From Pseudomonadota bacterium (lineage in GTDB: Bacteria; Pseudomonadota; Gammaproteobacteria; Burkholderiales; Ferrovaceae), in NCBI GenBank assembly GCA_021798835.1, contig JAJZBQ010000002.1:186001-250000 (forward strand): a DNA stretch of 64,000 nt, in the 5' to 3' direction. Below, in pieces: positions 39,897 through 47,686 of this stretch. Each line of letters begins with the position of its first letter. The first letter of the stretch is position 1. A program made the translations under genes and the position numbers. Under the pieces are notes generated by a model. That model had not been told where the DNA came from. It saw only the letters and a list, made by a program, of their open reading frames with translations, and did no database searches.

Positions 39897-42248
39897 TCAG
39901 CGCGTAAGCCCCATGTACAAGAGCGGCAGTTTCTCAGGCAACCGCCTAACATGATCCACCACCATGTAATTCTTCGCCCCAAAGATACGCGAAACATATT
40001 GATCCGCTCTCGGATCCAGACTCAGACAGTAGGTAACCACTCCGCTACGAGTCAACTCTTCTACCGCTTTTTTAGCATCAAACCGCAAGTATTGGGGATC
40101 TCGTACATCATTGTCGGCGGGTTCACCGTCCGTAATGACCAGTAGCAATTTCTTGCTGCTCGGCTGCCGTTTCAGGATTGATCCCGCATGGCGCATGGCA
40201 GCACCCAAACGCGTAGAAAGTTGCCCCTTCATCCCAGCCAAACGAGCTTTGGCCTGGTCGTTGTACGGCGTACCAAAATCCTTGTAGCGAAAATACTCGA
40301 CATCGTGACGACCGTTGGAATCAAAACCATGAATGGCAAAACGATCCCCAATTTTATCGAGTGCGTCTGCCAACAAGACTGTCGCTTCACGCGCCAGTTG
40401 CAACACTGTGCTATCCGACCCCATAACCCTGTCATTGGTAGATTCAGAGAGATCTATCAGCAGCAGAACCGACAAGTCACGCACTTTACGCACATTGCGC
40501 ATCATGATACGAGGATCCGGTTGCGTTCCGGTACGAATCTCAATCATGGCGTGCACAGCCGCATTCAGATCAATATCATCGCCATCCTCCAGTTTTCGTA
40601 AACGTTGAACTCCCTGGGGTTGCATGGCTTCAATCAAATACTTGAGTCGTGCGACAATGGGCTTGTGCTTGTCCACAATGCCATCAATCATCTCGCCATC
40701 TCCTGGTTTGGCGCGCTTTTCCAGTACCGTACACCAATCCGGACGATCCAGTTGCATCTGGTAATCCCACTCCGGATAATGAAAGGGTTGCGGTGGAGGC
40801 TCACGGCCTTCTTGCTGATTTAGGCTGGTGCTTTCTTCATCCCGAAAAAACTCGCTGGCCAATACCCATATTTCGTTGGCATCATCTCCTGCCCCAGGTA
40901 CATCAATGGTATTGATCATTTCCATGACACTGACGTACTTTCTGATCTGCTGCGTTGCAACCCCGATGATCTGCTGCCCATCCTCGCGAAGGTCAGCAAA
41001 CTCCCACATGTAGCGGTTGTCATCGCGATAGGAAATATCCATCACATCCTGTGACGGACGGTAAATCACCCCCCGCTGCGTCAGTTCATCCGCCAAGCGC
41101 ATCCCCATCTCGCGTACCCACGCAGGAACATCGGCCTGTTCCTGCAACCCGCCAAACAGGCGTTGACCCAGCCGAACCCAAGGATGATCATCTTGATAAT
41201 TGCCATCCAAAAGAGCACGCGCCAAACGTGCCATCAATGCGCTGGCCGTTTCACCATCTTGTGCACTGGCTATGTGAAAGGGCAACCAGGCTTGCAGCAA
41301 CCCCGGGAACTTCTCCAGAGCCAACTGTTCTACACGAGCATCCTCAATCAATCCCATCAACTCCACCTGCAAGGCATTCAGCCCGGCTCGATCATATTGT
41401 TGGGTGGTGTAAACTTGGTGGCATGCTGCATGGGCAGCACTGGCACGGTATAGCACGATGCCGGAAATACGTACTTCACCCCCCCCTGACGACATGAATA
41501 CCCTGTCATCGTAGGCATCTGGCAAGTGAATCAAGTACCCTTCGATAGAAGGTCGGTATCCTTCCCGTTGCTCAAAGTCCCCACTGGTCGGTCGCATAAA
41601 AAAATCACGGCCCCACAAGGCACGTAAATACATGCCAATACGCCGCTGCACATCGATAAACAGGGTCCCCTTGCGTTCCTTCTGCAGCACCCCGAGCGAT
41701 TCAGGACTTTCCAAACTAAAATAACTGAGTTGCCCTTCGAAATTGGTTTTGTGAGCTTGAGCGCCCCACAATGCCCATCGTCTCAAACCACCCAGCGTCA
41801 ACTGGCCGAGTAAGGTCGTCAGGTGATCCAGCATCGGACGCACACCTCGCGGTGCCTGTGCCAGCAACGTATCCAGCAAATGCAGATAGCCACGAAACAA
41901 CTCAGGATCACCCAGTCGAGCCGCCGCAACTGGGCTGGTAGAAAAAATCGAGGCGATAACGGCTGCACTGGTCTTGGAATACATCTTGATGGCAACGGCC
42001 AGCAAATCGCCCACGGCATCTTCACCCAACTCACGCGCCACCGCTGGCGCATTCTGGATGAACGACACCACCAGGTCGGTACCACGCCCCAGAGTCTTGA
42101 GACCCGCAGCACCCTGCAAATAAAAATTTTCAAGGCCGCGTGGACTGAATACGCGCGCCGCCTCTCCCCAAGAGGCACTCAACACCTCGCCCGCGTGCTC
42201 CCCCAATTCATCTAGAACATCCTGATAGTTATCGAGTTTTACCGCCAT
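39897..42248 (-). CDS. cbbO: Rubisco activase subunit CbbO (von Willebrand A domain)
   Basis: 783-aa adaptor that works with the AAA+ CbbQ to remove inhibitory sugar phosphates from Rubisco. A large N-terminal helical region is followed by a C-terminal VWA domain with MIDAS motif LLLIDLSESTND (DxSxS) and VITDGEPADNDVRD. The start MAVKLDNYQDVLDELGEHAG was chosen over an upstream in-frame Met. Last gene of the carboxysome operon; cbbQ precedes it by 75 bp. Confidence 0.93.
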   Translation of the reverse strand: MAVKLDNYQDVLDELGEHAGEVLSASWGEAARVFSPRGLENFYLQGAAGLKTLGRGTDLVVSFIQNAPAVARELGEDAVGDLLAVAIKMYSKTSAAVIASIFSTSPVAAARLGDPELFRGYLHLLDTLLAQAPRGVRPMLDHLTTLLGQLTLGGLRRWALWGAQAHKTNFEGQLSYFSLESPESLGVLQKERKGTLFIDVQRRIGMYLRALWGRDFFMRPTSGDFEQREGYRPSIEGYLIHLPDAYDDRVFMSSGGGEVRISGIVLYRASAAHAACHQVYTTQQYDRAGLNALQVELMGLIEDARVEQLALEKFPGLLQAWLPFHIASAQDGETASALMARLARALLDGNYQDDHPWVRLGQRLFGGLQEQADVPAWVREMGMRLADELTQRGVIYRPSQDVMDISYRDDNRYMWEFADLREDGQQIIGVATQQIRKYVSVMEMINTIDVPGAGDDANEIWVLASEFFRDEESTSLNQQEGREPPPQPFHYPEWDYQMQLDRPDWCTVLEKRAKPGDGEMIDGIVDKHKPIVARLKYLIEAMQPQGVQRLRKLEDGDDIDLNAAVHAMIEIRTGTQPDPRIMMRNVRKVRDLSVLLLIDLSESTNDRVMGSDSTVLQLAREATVLLADALDKIGDRFAIHGFDSNGRHDVEYFRYKDFGTPYNDQAKARLAGMKGQLSTRLGAAMRHAGSILKRQPSSKKLLLVITDGEPADNDVRDPQYLRFDAKKAVEELTRSGVVTYCLSLDPRADQYVSRIFGAKNYMVVDHVRRLPEKLPLLYMGLTR

Positions 42249-42323
42249 TTTTTCCCACTCCGCATACCAGAGGTAAAGCACCGTATAACGGCACCTGATC
42301 GCATCTTCACGCTATCTTGCGTA

Positions 42324-43127
42324 TTAGAAAAAAGTGCTGACCGCCGCATCCAATGCGTCGCGCATATCCGGATCATCCGTGATCGGTCGGACCAAGGCCA
42401 CCATACAAGACTTCCGTGCATCAATACCAGCAGCGATAAGGCTTCCGGCATAAATCAGCATACGTGTCGAAATCCCTTCGTCCAGGCCATGGCCTTTCAG
42501 GTTGCGCGCACGCTCGGCAATGGAGACCAATCTACCCGCCACATCCTGACTCACGCCAGTCTCGTGAGCGACAATTTCGGTTTCAATGTCATGCTCTGGA
42601 TAATTGAAATCAAGTGCTCCAAAACGTTGTTTGGTGGACTGCTTCAAATCCTTCATCAAGGACTGGTAACCAGGGTTATAGGAAATAACCAACTGAAAAT
42701 CCGGATGGGCCTGGATCAACTCACCCTTTTTTTCGAGCGGTAATACCCGTCGATTATCCGTCAAAGGATGGATCACCACCGTGGTATCCTGGCGTGCCTC
42801 AACCACTTCATCCAGATAACAAATCGCCCCATAGCGAGCTGCGATGGCCAGTGGGCCATCCTGCCAGCGCGTCCCATTTGCATCCAGCAAAAAGCGCCCA
42901 ACCAGATCAGAAGCCGTCATATCTTCATTGCACGCCACCGTAATCAGCGGCCGATCGAGTTTCCACGCCATGTATTCCACAAAGCGGGTCTTGCCACAGC
43001 CGGTCGGTCCCTTCAACATCATAGGCATGCGTACCGAGTAGGCCGCCTGGTAGAGTTCAACTTCATCAGACACGGTACGATAGTAGGGTTCCTGCCGAAT
43101 GCGATATTGATTCGTCGTATCACTCAT
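42324..43127 (-). CDS. cbbQ: Rubisco activase AAA+ subunit CbbQ
   Basis: 267-aa MoxR-type AAA+ ATPase that forms a hexamer with CbbO. Walker A GPTGCGKT is at residues 40-47, Walker B ICYLDEV near 101-107, and sensor region [35 protein letters not shown] start was chosen; two upstream in-frame Met codons overlap the small gene before it. Position next to cbbO and inside a cso locus marks it as the carboxysomal activase. Confidence 0.95.
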   Translation of the reverse strand: MSDTTNQYRIRQEPYYRTVSDEVELYQAAYSVRMPMMLKGPTGCGKTRFVEYMAWKLDRPLITVACNEDMTASDLVGRFLLDANGTRWQDGPLAIAARYGAICYLDEVVEARQDTTVVIHPLTDNRRVLPLEKKGELIQAHPDFQLVISYNPGYQSLMKDLKQSTKQRFGALDFNYPEHDIETEIVAHETGVSQDVAGRLVSIAERARNLKGHGLDEGISTRMLIYAGSLIAAGIDARKSCMVALVRPITDDPDMRDALDAAVSTFF

Positions 43128-43141
43128 GATCATTCCTTTCT

Positions 43142-43351
43142 TCAATCTGGCCAAATACGCTTTGGATGCAGTCGATGGGTGATATCTGACTTGACCGGTT
43201 TGTCCAGATCACGCTCTACCGATTGAACGGAAGTCATCGTCTCAGCACAAGAAACTTTTATTTTATCTACGTCCTGTGCCACCGGTTCCGGGCCAGATTT
43301 GATCTGACGTACTCCCTGTACCAGTTTTGATTCTGTCCTTTTTACAGACAT
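43142..43351 (-). CDS. mcdB: Candidate carboxysome-positioning protein McdB (alpha type)
   Basis: 69-aa hydrophilic, charged, low-complexity protein with no hydrophobic core. It begins [17 protein letters not shown] and ends LHPKRIWPD. Alpha-McdB proteins are short, disordered, encoded next to mcdA, and share a basic N-terminus and an invariant tryptophan near the C-terminus; all of these hold here. It overlaps mcdA by 10 bp. McdB adapts carboxysomes to the McdA gradient on the nucleoid. The call rests on position and end motifs, because the middle is not conserved. Confidence 0.72.
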   Translation of the reverse strand: MSVKRTESKLVQGVRQIKSGPEPVAQDVDKIKVSCAETMTSVQSVERDLDKPVKSDITHRLHPKRIWPD

Positions 43352-43986
43352 AAAACCTCCTTGATAATTGCTTCAATATCCGCCACCGCCAATTGTCCAC
43401 GTTTACCCATTTCATAAACGCTAACCCCCTCGACTGCTGCACTTCGGTAGGCGGCACGCCGCTGCATACAAGCCGCCAGCACCGGAATTTCAAATTCCGC
43501 TACCGCCTCGCGCAACACGTGAGATAGCGCATTGCGAGTTTCCATCTGATTCAGTAACAAACCGGCGGATAACGTTGTATTGAACTTTTTTGCTCCATTG
43601 ATCAGGCTAACCATATCAACACTAGCCCATAAATCAACCGGAGAAGGCAGAACCGGGATCAATACTCGTCGCGCACACCGCAAGACGACATCTACTATTG
43701 GTCCCTTCAACAGGGGCGGACAATCCACCACCACAAAATGATACTTGTCTGCCACCTTAGCCAAGACATTCGCAATATCGCTCTCCGCCTCAACCAACGA
43801 TGTCACACCAAAATTCGCTGATTTTCCCCCACCCAAGCCCACCCACTGCGTCACAGAGCGCTGGGGATCACCATCAACCAAACAAGTGCTTGCACGACGT
43901 GCAAGACCGGCAGCCAGATTAAGTGCCAGCGTTGTCTTTCCGGTCCCTCCCTTTTGGTTGATAACCGCAATGATCCCGCTGTCCAT
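43342..43986 (-). CDS. mcdA: Carboxysome-positioning ParA-type ATPase McdA
   Basis: 214-aa ParA/MinD-family ATPase. Deviant Walker A KGGTGKTT is at residues 12-19, Walker A' region LVDGDPQRSVTQW and Walker B VVVDCPPLL follow. Small size without an N-terminal HTH fits the McdA type that spreads carboxysomes over the nucleoid. Located between acRAF and the McdB candidate, the usual position in alpha-carboxysome loci. Confidence 0.9.
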   Translation of the reverse strand: MDSGIIAVINQKGGTGKTTLALNLAAGLARRASTCLVDGDPQRSVTQWVGLGGGKSANFGVTSLVEAESDIANVLAKVADKYHFVVVDCPPLLKGPIVDVVLRCARRVLIPVLPSPVDLWASVDMVSLINGAKKFNTTLSAGLLLNQMETRNALSHVLREAVAEFEIPVLAACMQRRAAYRSAAVEGVSVYEMGKRGQLAVADIEAIIKEVLCL

Positions 43987-43992
43987 CAGCGA

Positions 43993-44271
43993 CTACTTTC
44001 CAGCCTGAGCCAGCGTTTCCATCTCACGAGTAAAACCCGCATAGCGGTCTTCCAACGCAGACCGTCCTTCGGCATCCATCGTAATGTTCACGTAAGTAGC
44101 CCCAAAACTGATGTTTGGGTAGTAACCCTCGCGCTTGGAGAGATCGGCCAAGCGATCCAAAAATATTCTCGTTTCAGAGTAACTCGAAAAATCAAACCGC
44201 CGGTTCAGTGGTTTTTCCAATTCCTGTTGAGTATCGGGTGTCGCCATGCTTACCTCACGAACATCGCTCAT
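43993..44271 (-). CDS. Alpha-carboxysome Rubisco assembly factor (acRAF), pterin-dehydratase fold
   Basis: 92-aa member of the pterin-4a-carbinolamine dehydratase fold. In the enzyme the catalytic core is HHP...; here the same place reads EGYYPNISFGATYVNITM, with tyrosines replacing the histidines, so dehydratase activity is not expected. Such inactive homologues in cso loci act as Rubisco chaperones. Its ATG overlaps the stop of the preceding ferritin-like gene (ATGA). Confidence 0.87.
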   Translation of the reverse strand: MSDVREVSMATPDTQQELEKPLNRRFDFSSYSETRIFLDRLADLSKREGYYPNISFGATYVNITMDAEGRSALEDRYAGFTREMETLAQAGK

Positions 44272-44717
44272 GATGAAACACTCCCCTTGTGAATTTCAGT
44301 CAATAATCGATCCAGATCATTCAGGTGACCCCATTCATCCTGCAAAAGTCCGGTGAACAAAACCTGCAACTCAGGATTTCTCACACGGACACTGTAGTGG
44401 GCCGCCTCTTCATACAGGCGGATAGCCTCGATTTCCAACCCACGGTCAATCAACAGCATTTCTTCCAGCGTACGACCCAGTCTGATAGGGGGTAGTGACA
44501 CTCCATTGGCAGGAATACCCAAAACGAGTAAATGCTCTATCAGTTGCTGAGCATGGTTCAACTCTTCTTCCGCATCGCGGCGAAAGCGCTGGCCGTGGTC
44601 ATGCATCTGCCACATGGTGGCCAGGCTTGCCTGAGCGAGATACTGTTGCACAGCGGCCATTTCGTGAGCCAGTGCACGCATCAAATACCCCACCAATCTT
44701 GGATCAGTCGCCATCAT
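44268..44717 (-). CDS. Ferritin-like (bacterioferritin-type) protein of the carboxysome locus
   Basis: 149-aa four-helix-bundle protein. Putative diiron ligands lie in HEMAAVQQYLAQ, AEEELNHAQQLIEHL, LEIEAIRLYEEAAHY and DEWGHLNDLDRLL. Bacterioferritin-like genes recur at this position in alpha-carboxysome loci; their role (iron storage, redox protection) is not settled. Tandem start codons 44717 and 44714. Eleven bp separate it from the second csoS1. Confidence 0.82.
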   Translation of the reverse strand: MMATDPRLVGYLMRALAHEMAAVQQYLAQASLATMWQMHDHGQRFRRDAEEELNHAQQLIEHLLVLGIPANGVSLPPIRLGRTLEEMLLIDRGLEIEAIRLYEEAAHYSVRVRNPELQVLFTGLLQDEWGHLNDLDRLLTEIHKGSVSS

Positions 44718-44727
44718 CGCGCCAAGG

Positions 44728-45066
44728 TTAACTCAGTGATTGTGAGACAACGCCATCCAATCCGCCGATACCTGCATCCGGAGTTTTTGGCAGAATGTTT
44801 TCCACTTCACTGTGTACGCGTGCAATGATGTGTGCCGCCACCAATCCATCGCCCACTCGCTCACATGCATCCGCTCCTGCGCGCACAGCCGCATTGACCG
44901 CCCCAGTCTCCCCGCGCACCAGCACCGTCACATACCCACCGCCCACAAACTGACGACCCACAAGACGTACTTCCGCCGCTTTGGTCATCGCATCCGCCGC
45001 CTCAATAGCCGGCACCAAACCGCGCGTCTCAATCATGCCCAATGCGATACCACTTACGTTTGCCAT
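44728..45066 (-). CDS. csoS1B: Carboxysome shell hexamer protein CsoS1 with C-terminal extension (CsoS1B-like)
   Basis: 112-aa BMC-H shell protein. Residues 1-92 are identical, nearly at the DNA level too, to the preceding csoS1 copy (pfam00936 fold, [20 protein letters not shown] near the start, [20 protein letters not shown] in the middle). After ENILP the sequence diverges into a 20-residue tail ([19 protein letters not shown]). A longer-tailed CsoS1 downstream of a short one mirrors Halothiobacillus CsoS1B. Confidence 0.93.
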   Translation of the reverse strand: MANVSGIALGMIETRGLVPAIEAADAMTKAAEVRLVGRQFVGGGYVTVLVRGETGAVNAAVRAGADACERVGDGLVAAHIIARVHSEVENILPKTPDAGIGGLDGVVSQSLS

Positions 45067-45466
45067 TTTTACTACTCCTTTTCTGATTCGGTTGATCCGT
45101 TAAACACCTTACTCCGCCGGACTACTGGGCAGAATGTTTTCCACTTCACTGTGTACGCGTGCAATGATGTGTGCCGCCACCAATCCATCGCCCACTCGCT
45201 CACATGCATCCGCTCCTGCGCGCACAGCCGCATTGACCGCCCCAGTCTCCCCGCGCACCAGCACCGTCACATACCCACCGCCCACAAACTGACGACCCAC
45301 AAGACGTACTTCCGCCGCTTTGGTCATCGCATCCGCCGCCTCAATAGCCGGCACCAAACCGCGCGTCTCAATCATGCCCAATGCGATACCACTTACGTTT
45401 GCCATTTTTACTACTCCTTTTCTGATTCGGTTGATCCGTTAAACACCTTACTCCGCCGGACTGCTG
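44789..45466 (-). repeat. Tandem duplication of the csoS1 unit (2 x 339 bp)
   Basis: Copy 1 is 44789-45127, copy 2 is 45128-45466. By eye they differ at a single base (A at 45123 versus G at 45462). Each unit holds the ribosome-binding site, the start, all of the csoS1 core and the previous gene's final codons. Junctions fall at the codons for the C-terminal LP. Confidence 0.93.
45109..45405 (-). CDS. csoS1A: Carboxysome shell hexamer protein CsoS1 (CsoS1A/C-like)
   Basis: 98-aa major BMC-H shell protein forming hexameric tiles with a small central pore for bicarbonate and RuBP. Contains [20 protein letters not shown] and ends [10 protein letters not shown]. Preceded by AAAAGGAG eight bases before ATG, a leader shared with the next copy. 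Part of a 339-bp tandem duplication. Confidence 0.95.
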   Translation of the reverse strand: MANVSGIALGMIETRGLVPAIEAADAMTKAAEVRLVGRQFVGGGYVTVLVRGETGAVNAAVRAGADACERVGDGLVAAHIIARVHSEVENILPSSPAE

Positions 45467-45471
45467 GGCAG
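45448..45471 (-). pseudogene. Scar of a third csoS1 copy (last codons only)
   Basis: Immediately upstream of the first csoS1, the minus strand reads codons for L-P-S-S-P-A-E-stop, exactly the end of the 98-aa CsoS1, but with no csoS1 body before it (the next bases differ). This is what unequal recombination would leave after deleting an upstream copy. Confidence 0.7.
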
Positions 45472-45572
45472 ATATTTCTACTTCCTCTCATGTCTCATCA
45501 TGCCCCGAGACATCCTTAAATATTGGTCATTACCAGCACTATCATGTGGCCGGAGGAATCGACCCATCCCTG

Positions 45573-45827
45573 TCAATCAACACCAGGACGCCAACCATCA
45601 ATAATGCCGCCTATAGTCAAATCGGTCAGTATTCGATAATCTCCTGCTGCATAGCGAGCGGCCGATCCCGACACTGTGAAAACCCACTCCCCTTCCGGTA
45701 CACCCACTGGGTCAATCGCAACACTGAGTCTCCCCTTGACATCACGTACAATGCGCAGGGATGCGCTATACAATTCCGGAATGCGACGCGTGGCCACAAG
45801 ATCAGAAACCACCTCCATCATCTCCAT
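45573..45827 (-). CDS. csoS4B: Carboxysome shell vertex pentamer CsoS4B
   Basis: 84-aa BMC-P (EutN/CcmL) protein that caps shell vertices. VSDLVATRRIPEL, DPVGVPEGEWVFTVSGSAAR and LTIGGIIDGW are family features. Start chosen at 45827, one base after the csoS4A stop; other in-frame Met codons at 45821 and 45818 are close alternatives. A longer frame reaching 45863 lies inside csoS4A. Confidence 0.93.
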   Translation of the reverse strand: MEMMEVVSDLVATRRIPELYSASLRIVRDVKGRLSVAIDPVGVPEGEWVFTVSGSAARYAAGDYRILTDLTIGGIIDGWRPGVD

Positions 45828-45828
45828 T

Positions 45829-46077
45829 TCAGTCTTCCACCCAGTGGTCAATAATCCCGACAATGGTCAGATCACTGGGAAAATCCTTACCACCCGCAGC
45901 TTCACGTGCAGCGGAAGAACCCACACAAATAACCCAATCACCAGGAATACACCCGACAGCATCCACAGCGATACTGCGCGAACCATTTTTTTCTTTTACC
46001 ACCAGCAATGGACGATGCCCCATCTCCTTGATGCGGTTAGTTGACACCAGGGTCTTTTCTACCTGACAAATTTTCAT
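45829..46077 (-). CDS. csoS4A: Carboxysome shell vertex pentamer CsoS4A
   Basis: 82-aa BMC-P protein: MKICQVEKTLVSTNRIKEMG, DAVGCIPGDWVICVGSSAAR and LTIVGIIDHW. Paralogue of csoS4B next to it. The ATG overlaps the csoSCA stop by four bases (ATGA). Confidence 0.95.
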   Translation of the reverse strand: MKICQVEKTLVSTNRIKEMGHRPLLVVKEKNGSRSIAVDAVGCIPGDWVICVGSSAAREAAGGKDFPSDLTIVGIIDHWVED

Positions 46078-47678
46078 ACCATGCTCCGCAAAGGATAGGT
46101 TTCCCCATCATCGACAGACTCAATCAGACTATCGGGAAGTTTGTCCTGCACAGACATACCAACCATCAAAAATCCTTGATTGGCCAATTCCCTATAACGC
46201 GACAGCAACGCTTCCTTGACACGCAAACAGCGTTCTACGGCGCGCTCGCGACAACCCGGGACACGACTGTCGTACCGAAAGTTAATAGCCAGCGGAATTG
46301 GCAACCCATGACGAACATTGAGTTTCTTGAAAATCTTGACCCCCACATCCAGATCAAGCGCCCCTTCTTCCACTGTGTGCAAATGTGCAAAGTACGACAG
46401 ATTGCGCAACTGAAAGCAATCAAAGCCATCACCCACACTGATGAAGCGTTCATCATGCCCGATATCTGGATAACGCCCAGCCCAATTGCCACACACATAT
46501 TCAATCTGAGACATGTTGTTGATCAACAAGGTCGCGATCAGCCGCCGCATCCCTTCGTGAGGTTCACCGTCACCCCCTCCCCAACCTTTCTGGGCGCTCG
46601 CCTCCTGAATTGCCTGATATATCCCGAGTCGTGCCTGGCTCTCATCAAGATTTACGGTCTGACGATACAGTGCCAAATTATCCACCGTACGGTACAAACT
46701 GATATCACCACGTGCGTCGGGCACATGCACTTTAATCGCATCGGTATCAGTATCTACTCCCACCAGCAATATATCTACTGAAGCCCCACAGCAAAAACTG
46801 TTCTCTATGGCTTGCCGGAATTCACGCAACCGTCCCAATGCCTTATCTGCGGCCAGGTTTTCATTGCTTCCATGAGCCGCACAGCCTTCATGAGAAGGAT
46901 CAGAACTGCTGGTATGGTATACCGCCATCTTCAGATAACGCGTACCTGCATCTGCTGTCACAGGGCGACCTTCACGAAAGCGCATCAATTCCGTTTCAAC
47001 CCAGCGCTTGACATTGGCATCCACATCAAACATGGCACCTGCGTAAGATTTACTGCTGCGTACCGCTCTTCCCGGCAAGCGCAAAATATAACGCACCAAC
47101 CCCTGCAAACGACCGTCAGAACAAGGGGATATATCAACCGCGTGGTAACCGCAATCCAACATGAACGACACAGCTTCGTCCGTGCCCAGCGCAGTTTGAA
47201 CTGGGGTATCCATGAGAGTCTGATGTGCCAACGAGTGCAATGTGCGGACCATGCTTATGCCATACAATGCACGCATATCAAGCCCAGAGACCCAGGCATC
47301 CTGAAGTATGCCTGACGGCAACTCAAACCCCAATTCCTGCCTGGCAATGATCTGTGCCTGCTCAACAAAGTCTGACTCATGCTGTAGCCCAGCCACCCGT
47401 TTCAGAACCGGAACGATATTGATCAAACGTTCCTTGATAGCCCCTTCATGAGCGAGCAAGCGACGGTTTTCCAGCTGATTTGTCAGCGGATGACTGCACA
47501 AACGCCCGTTTTCGATGGTGCATGCTGGATTCTGAGTTGCAGCCACTTCCTCTTTGTACCCAACCGGCGGGCGCACTTGCAGCGCCCGATTGGGAGTCCC
47601 GAGTCCAAACGGACTGCTGGGGCGTGTCCTGCCGAGTGAGTTAGTGGTAGTGCGTCCAGGGCGGTTTCGTGTATTCAT
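46074..47678 (-). CDS. csoSCA: Carboxysomal carbonic anhydrase CsoSCA (CsoS3)
   Basis: 534-aa beta-class (epsilon subgroup) carbonic anhydrase that turns bicarbonate to CO2 inside the shell. Zinc ligands C186, H255 and C266 and the D188-R190 pair are visible (CSDGR; MAVYH; HEGCAAHG) with the same spacing as in Halothiobacillus. The first ~50 residues are basic and Pro/Arg-rich (TNSLGRTRPSSPFGLGTPN), the disordered part that tethers the enzyme to Rubisco. It follows csoS2 by 8 bp. Confidence 0.95.
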   Translation of the reverse strand: MNTRNRPGRTTTNSLGRTRPSSPFGLGTPNRALQVRPPVGYKEEVAATQNPACTIENGRLCSHPLTNQLENRRLLAHEGAIKERLINIVPVLKRVAGLQHESDFVEQAQIIARQELGFELPSGILQDAWVSGLDMRALYGISMVRTLHSLAHQTLMDTPVQTALGTDEAVSFMLDCGYHAVDISPCSDGRLQGLVRYILRLPGRAVRSSKSYAGAMFDVDANVKRWVETELMRFREGRPVTADAGTRYLKMAVYHTSSSDPSHEGCAAHGSNENLAADKALGRLREFRQAIENSFCCGASVDILLVGVDTDTDAIKVHVPDARGDISLYRTVDNLALYRQTVNLDESQARLGIYQAIQEASAQKGWGGGDGEPHEGMRRLIATLLINNMSQIEYVCGNWAGRYPDIGHDERFISVGDGFDCFQLRNLSYFAHLHTVEEGALDLDVGVKIFKKLNVRHGLPIPLAINFRYDSRVPGCRERAVERCLRVKEALLSRYRELANQGFLMVGMSVQDKLPDSLIESVDDGETYPLRSMV

Positions 47679-47686
47679 GATAGGGC

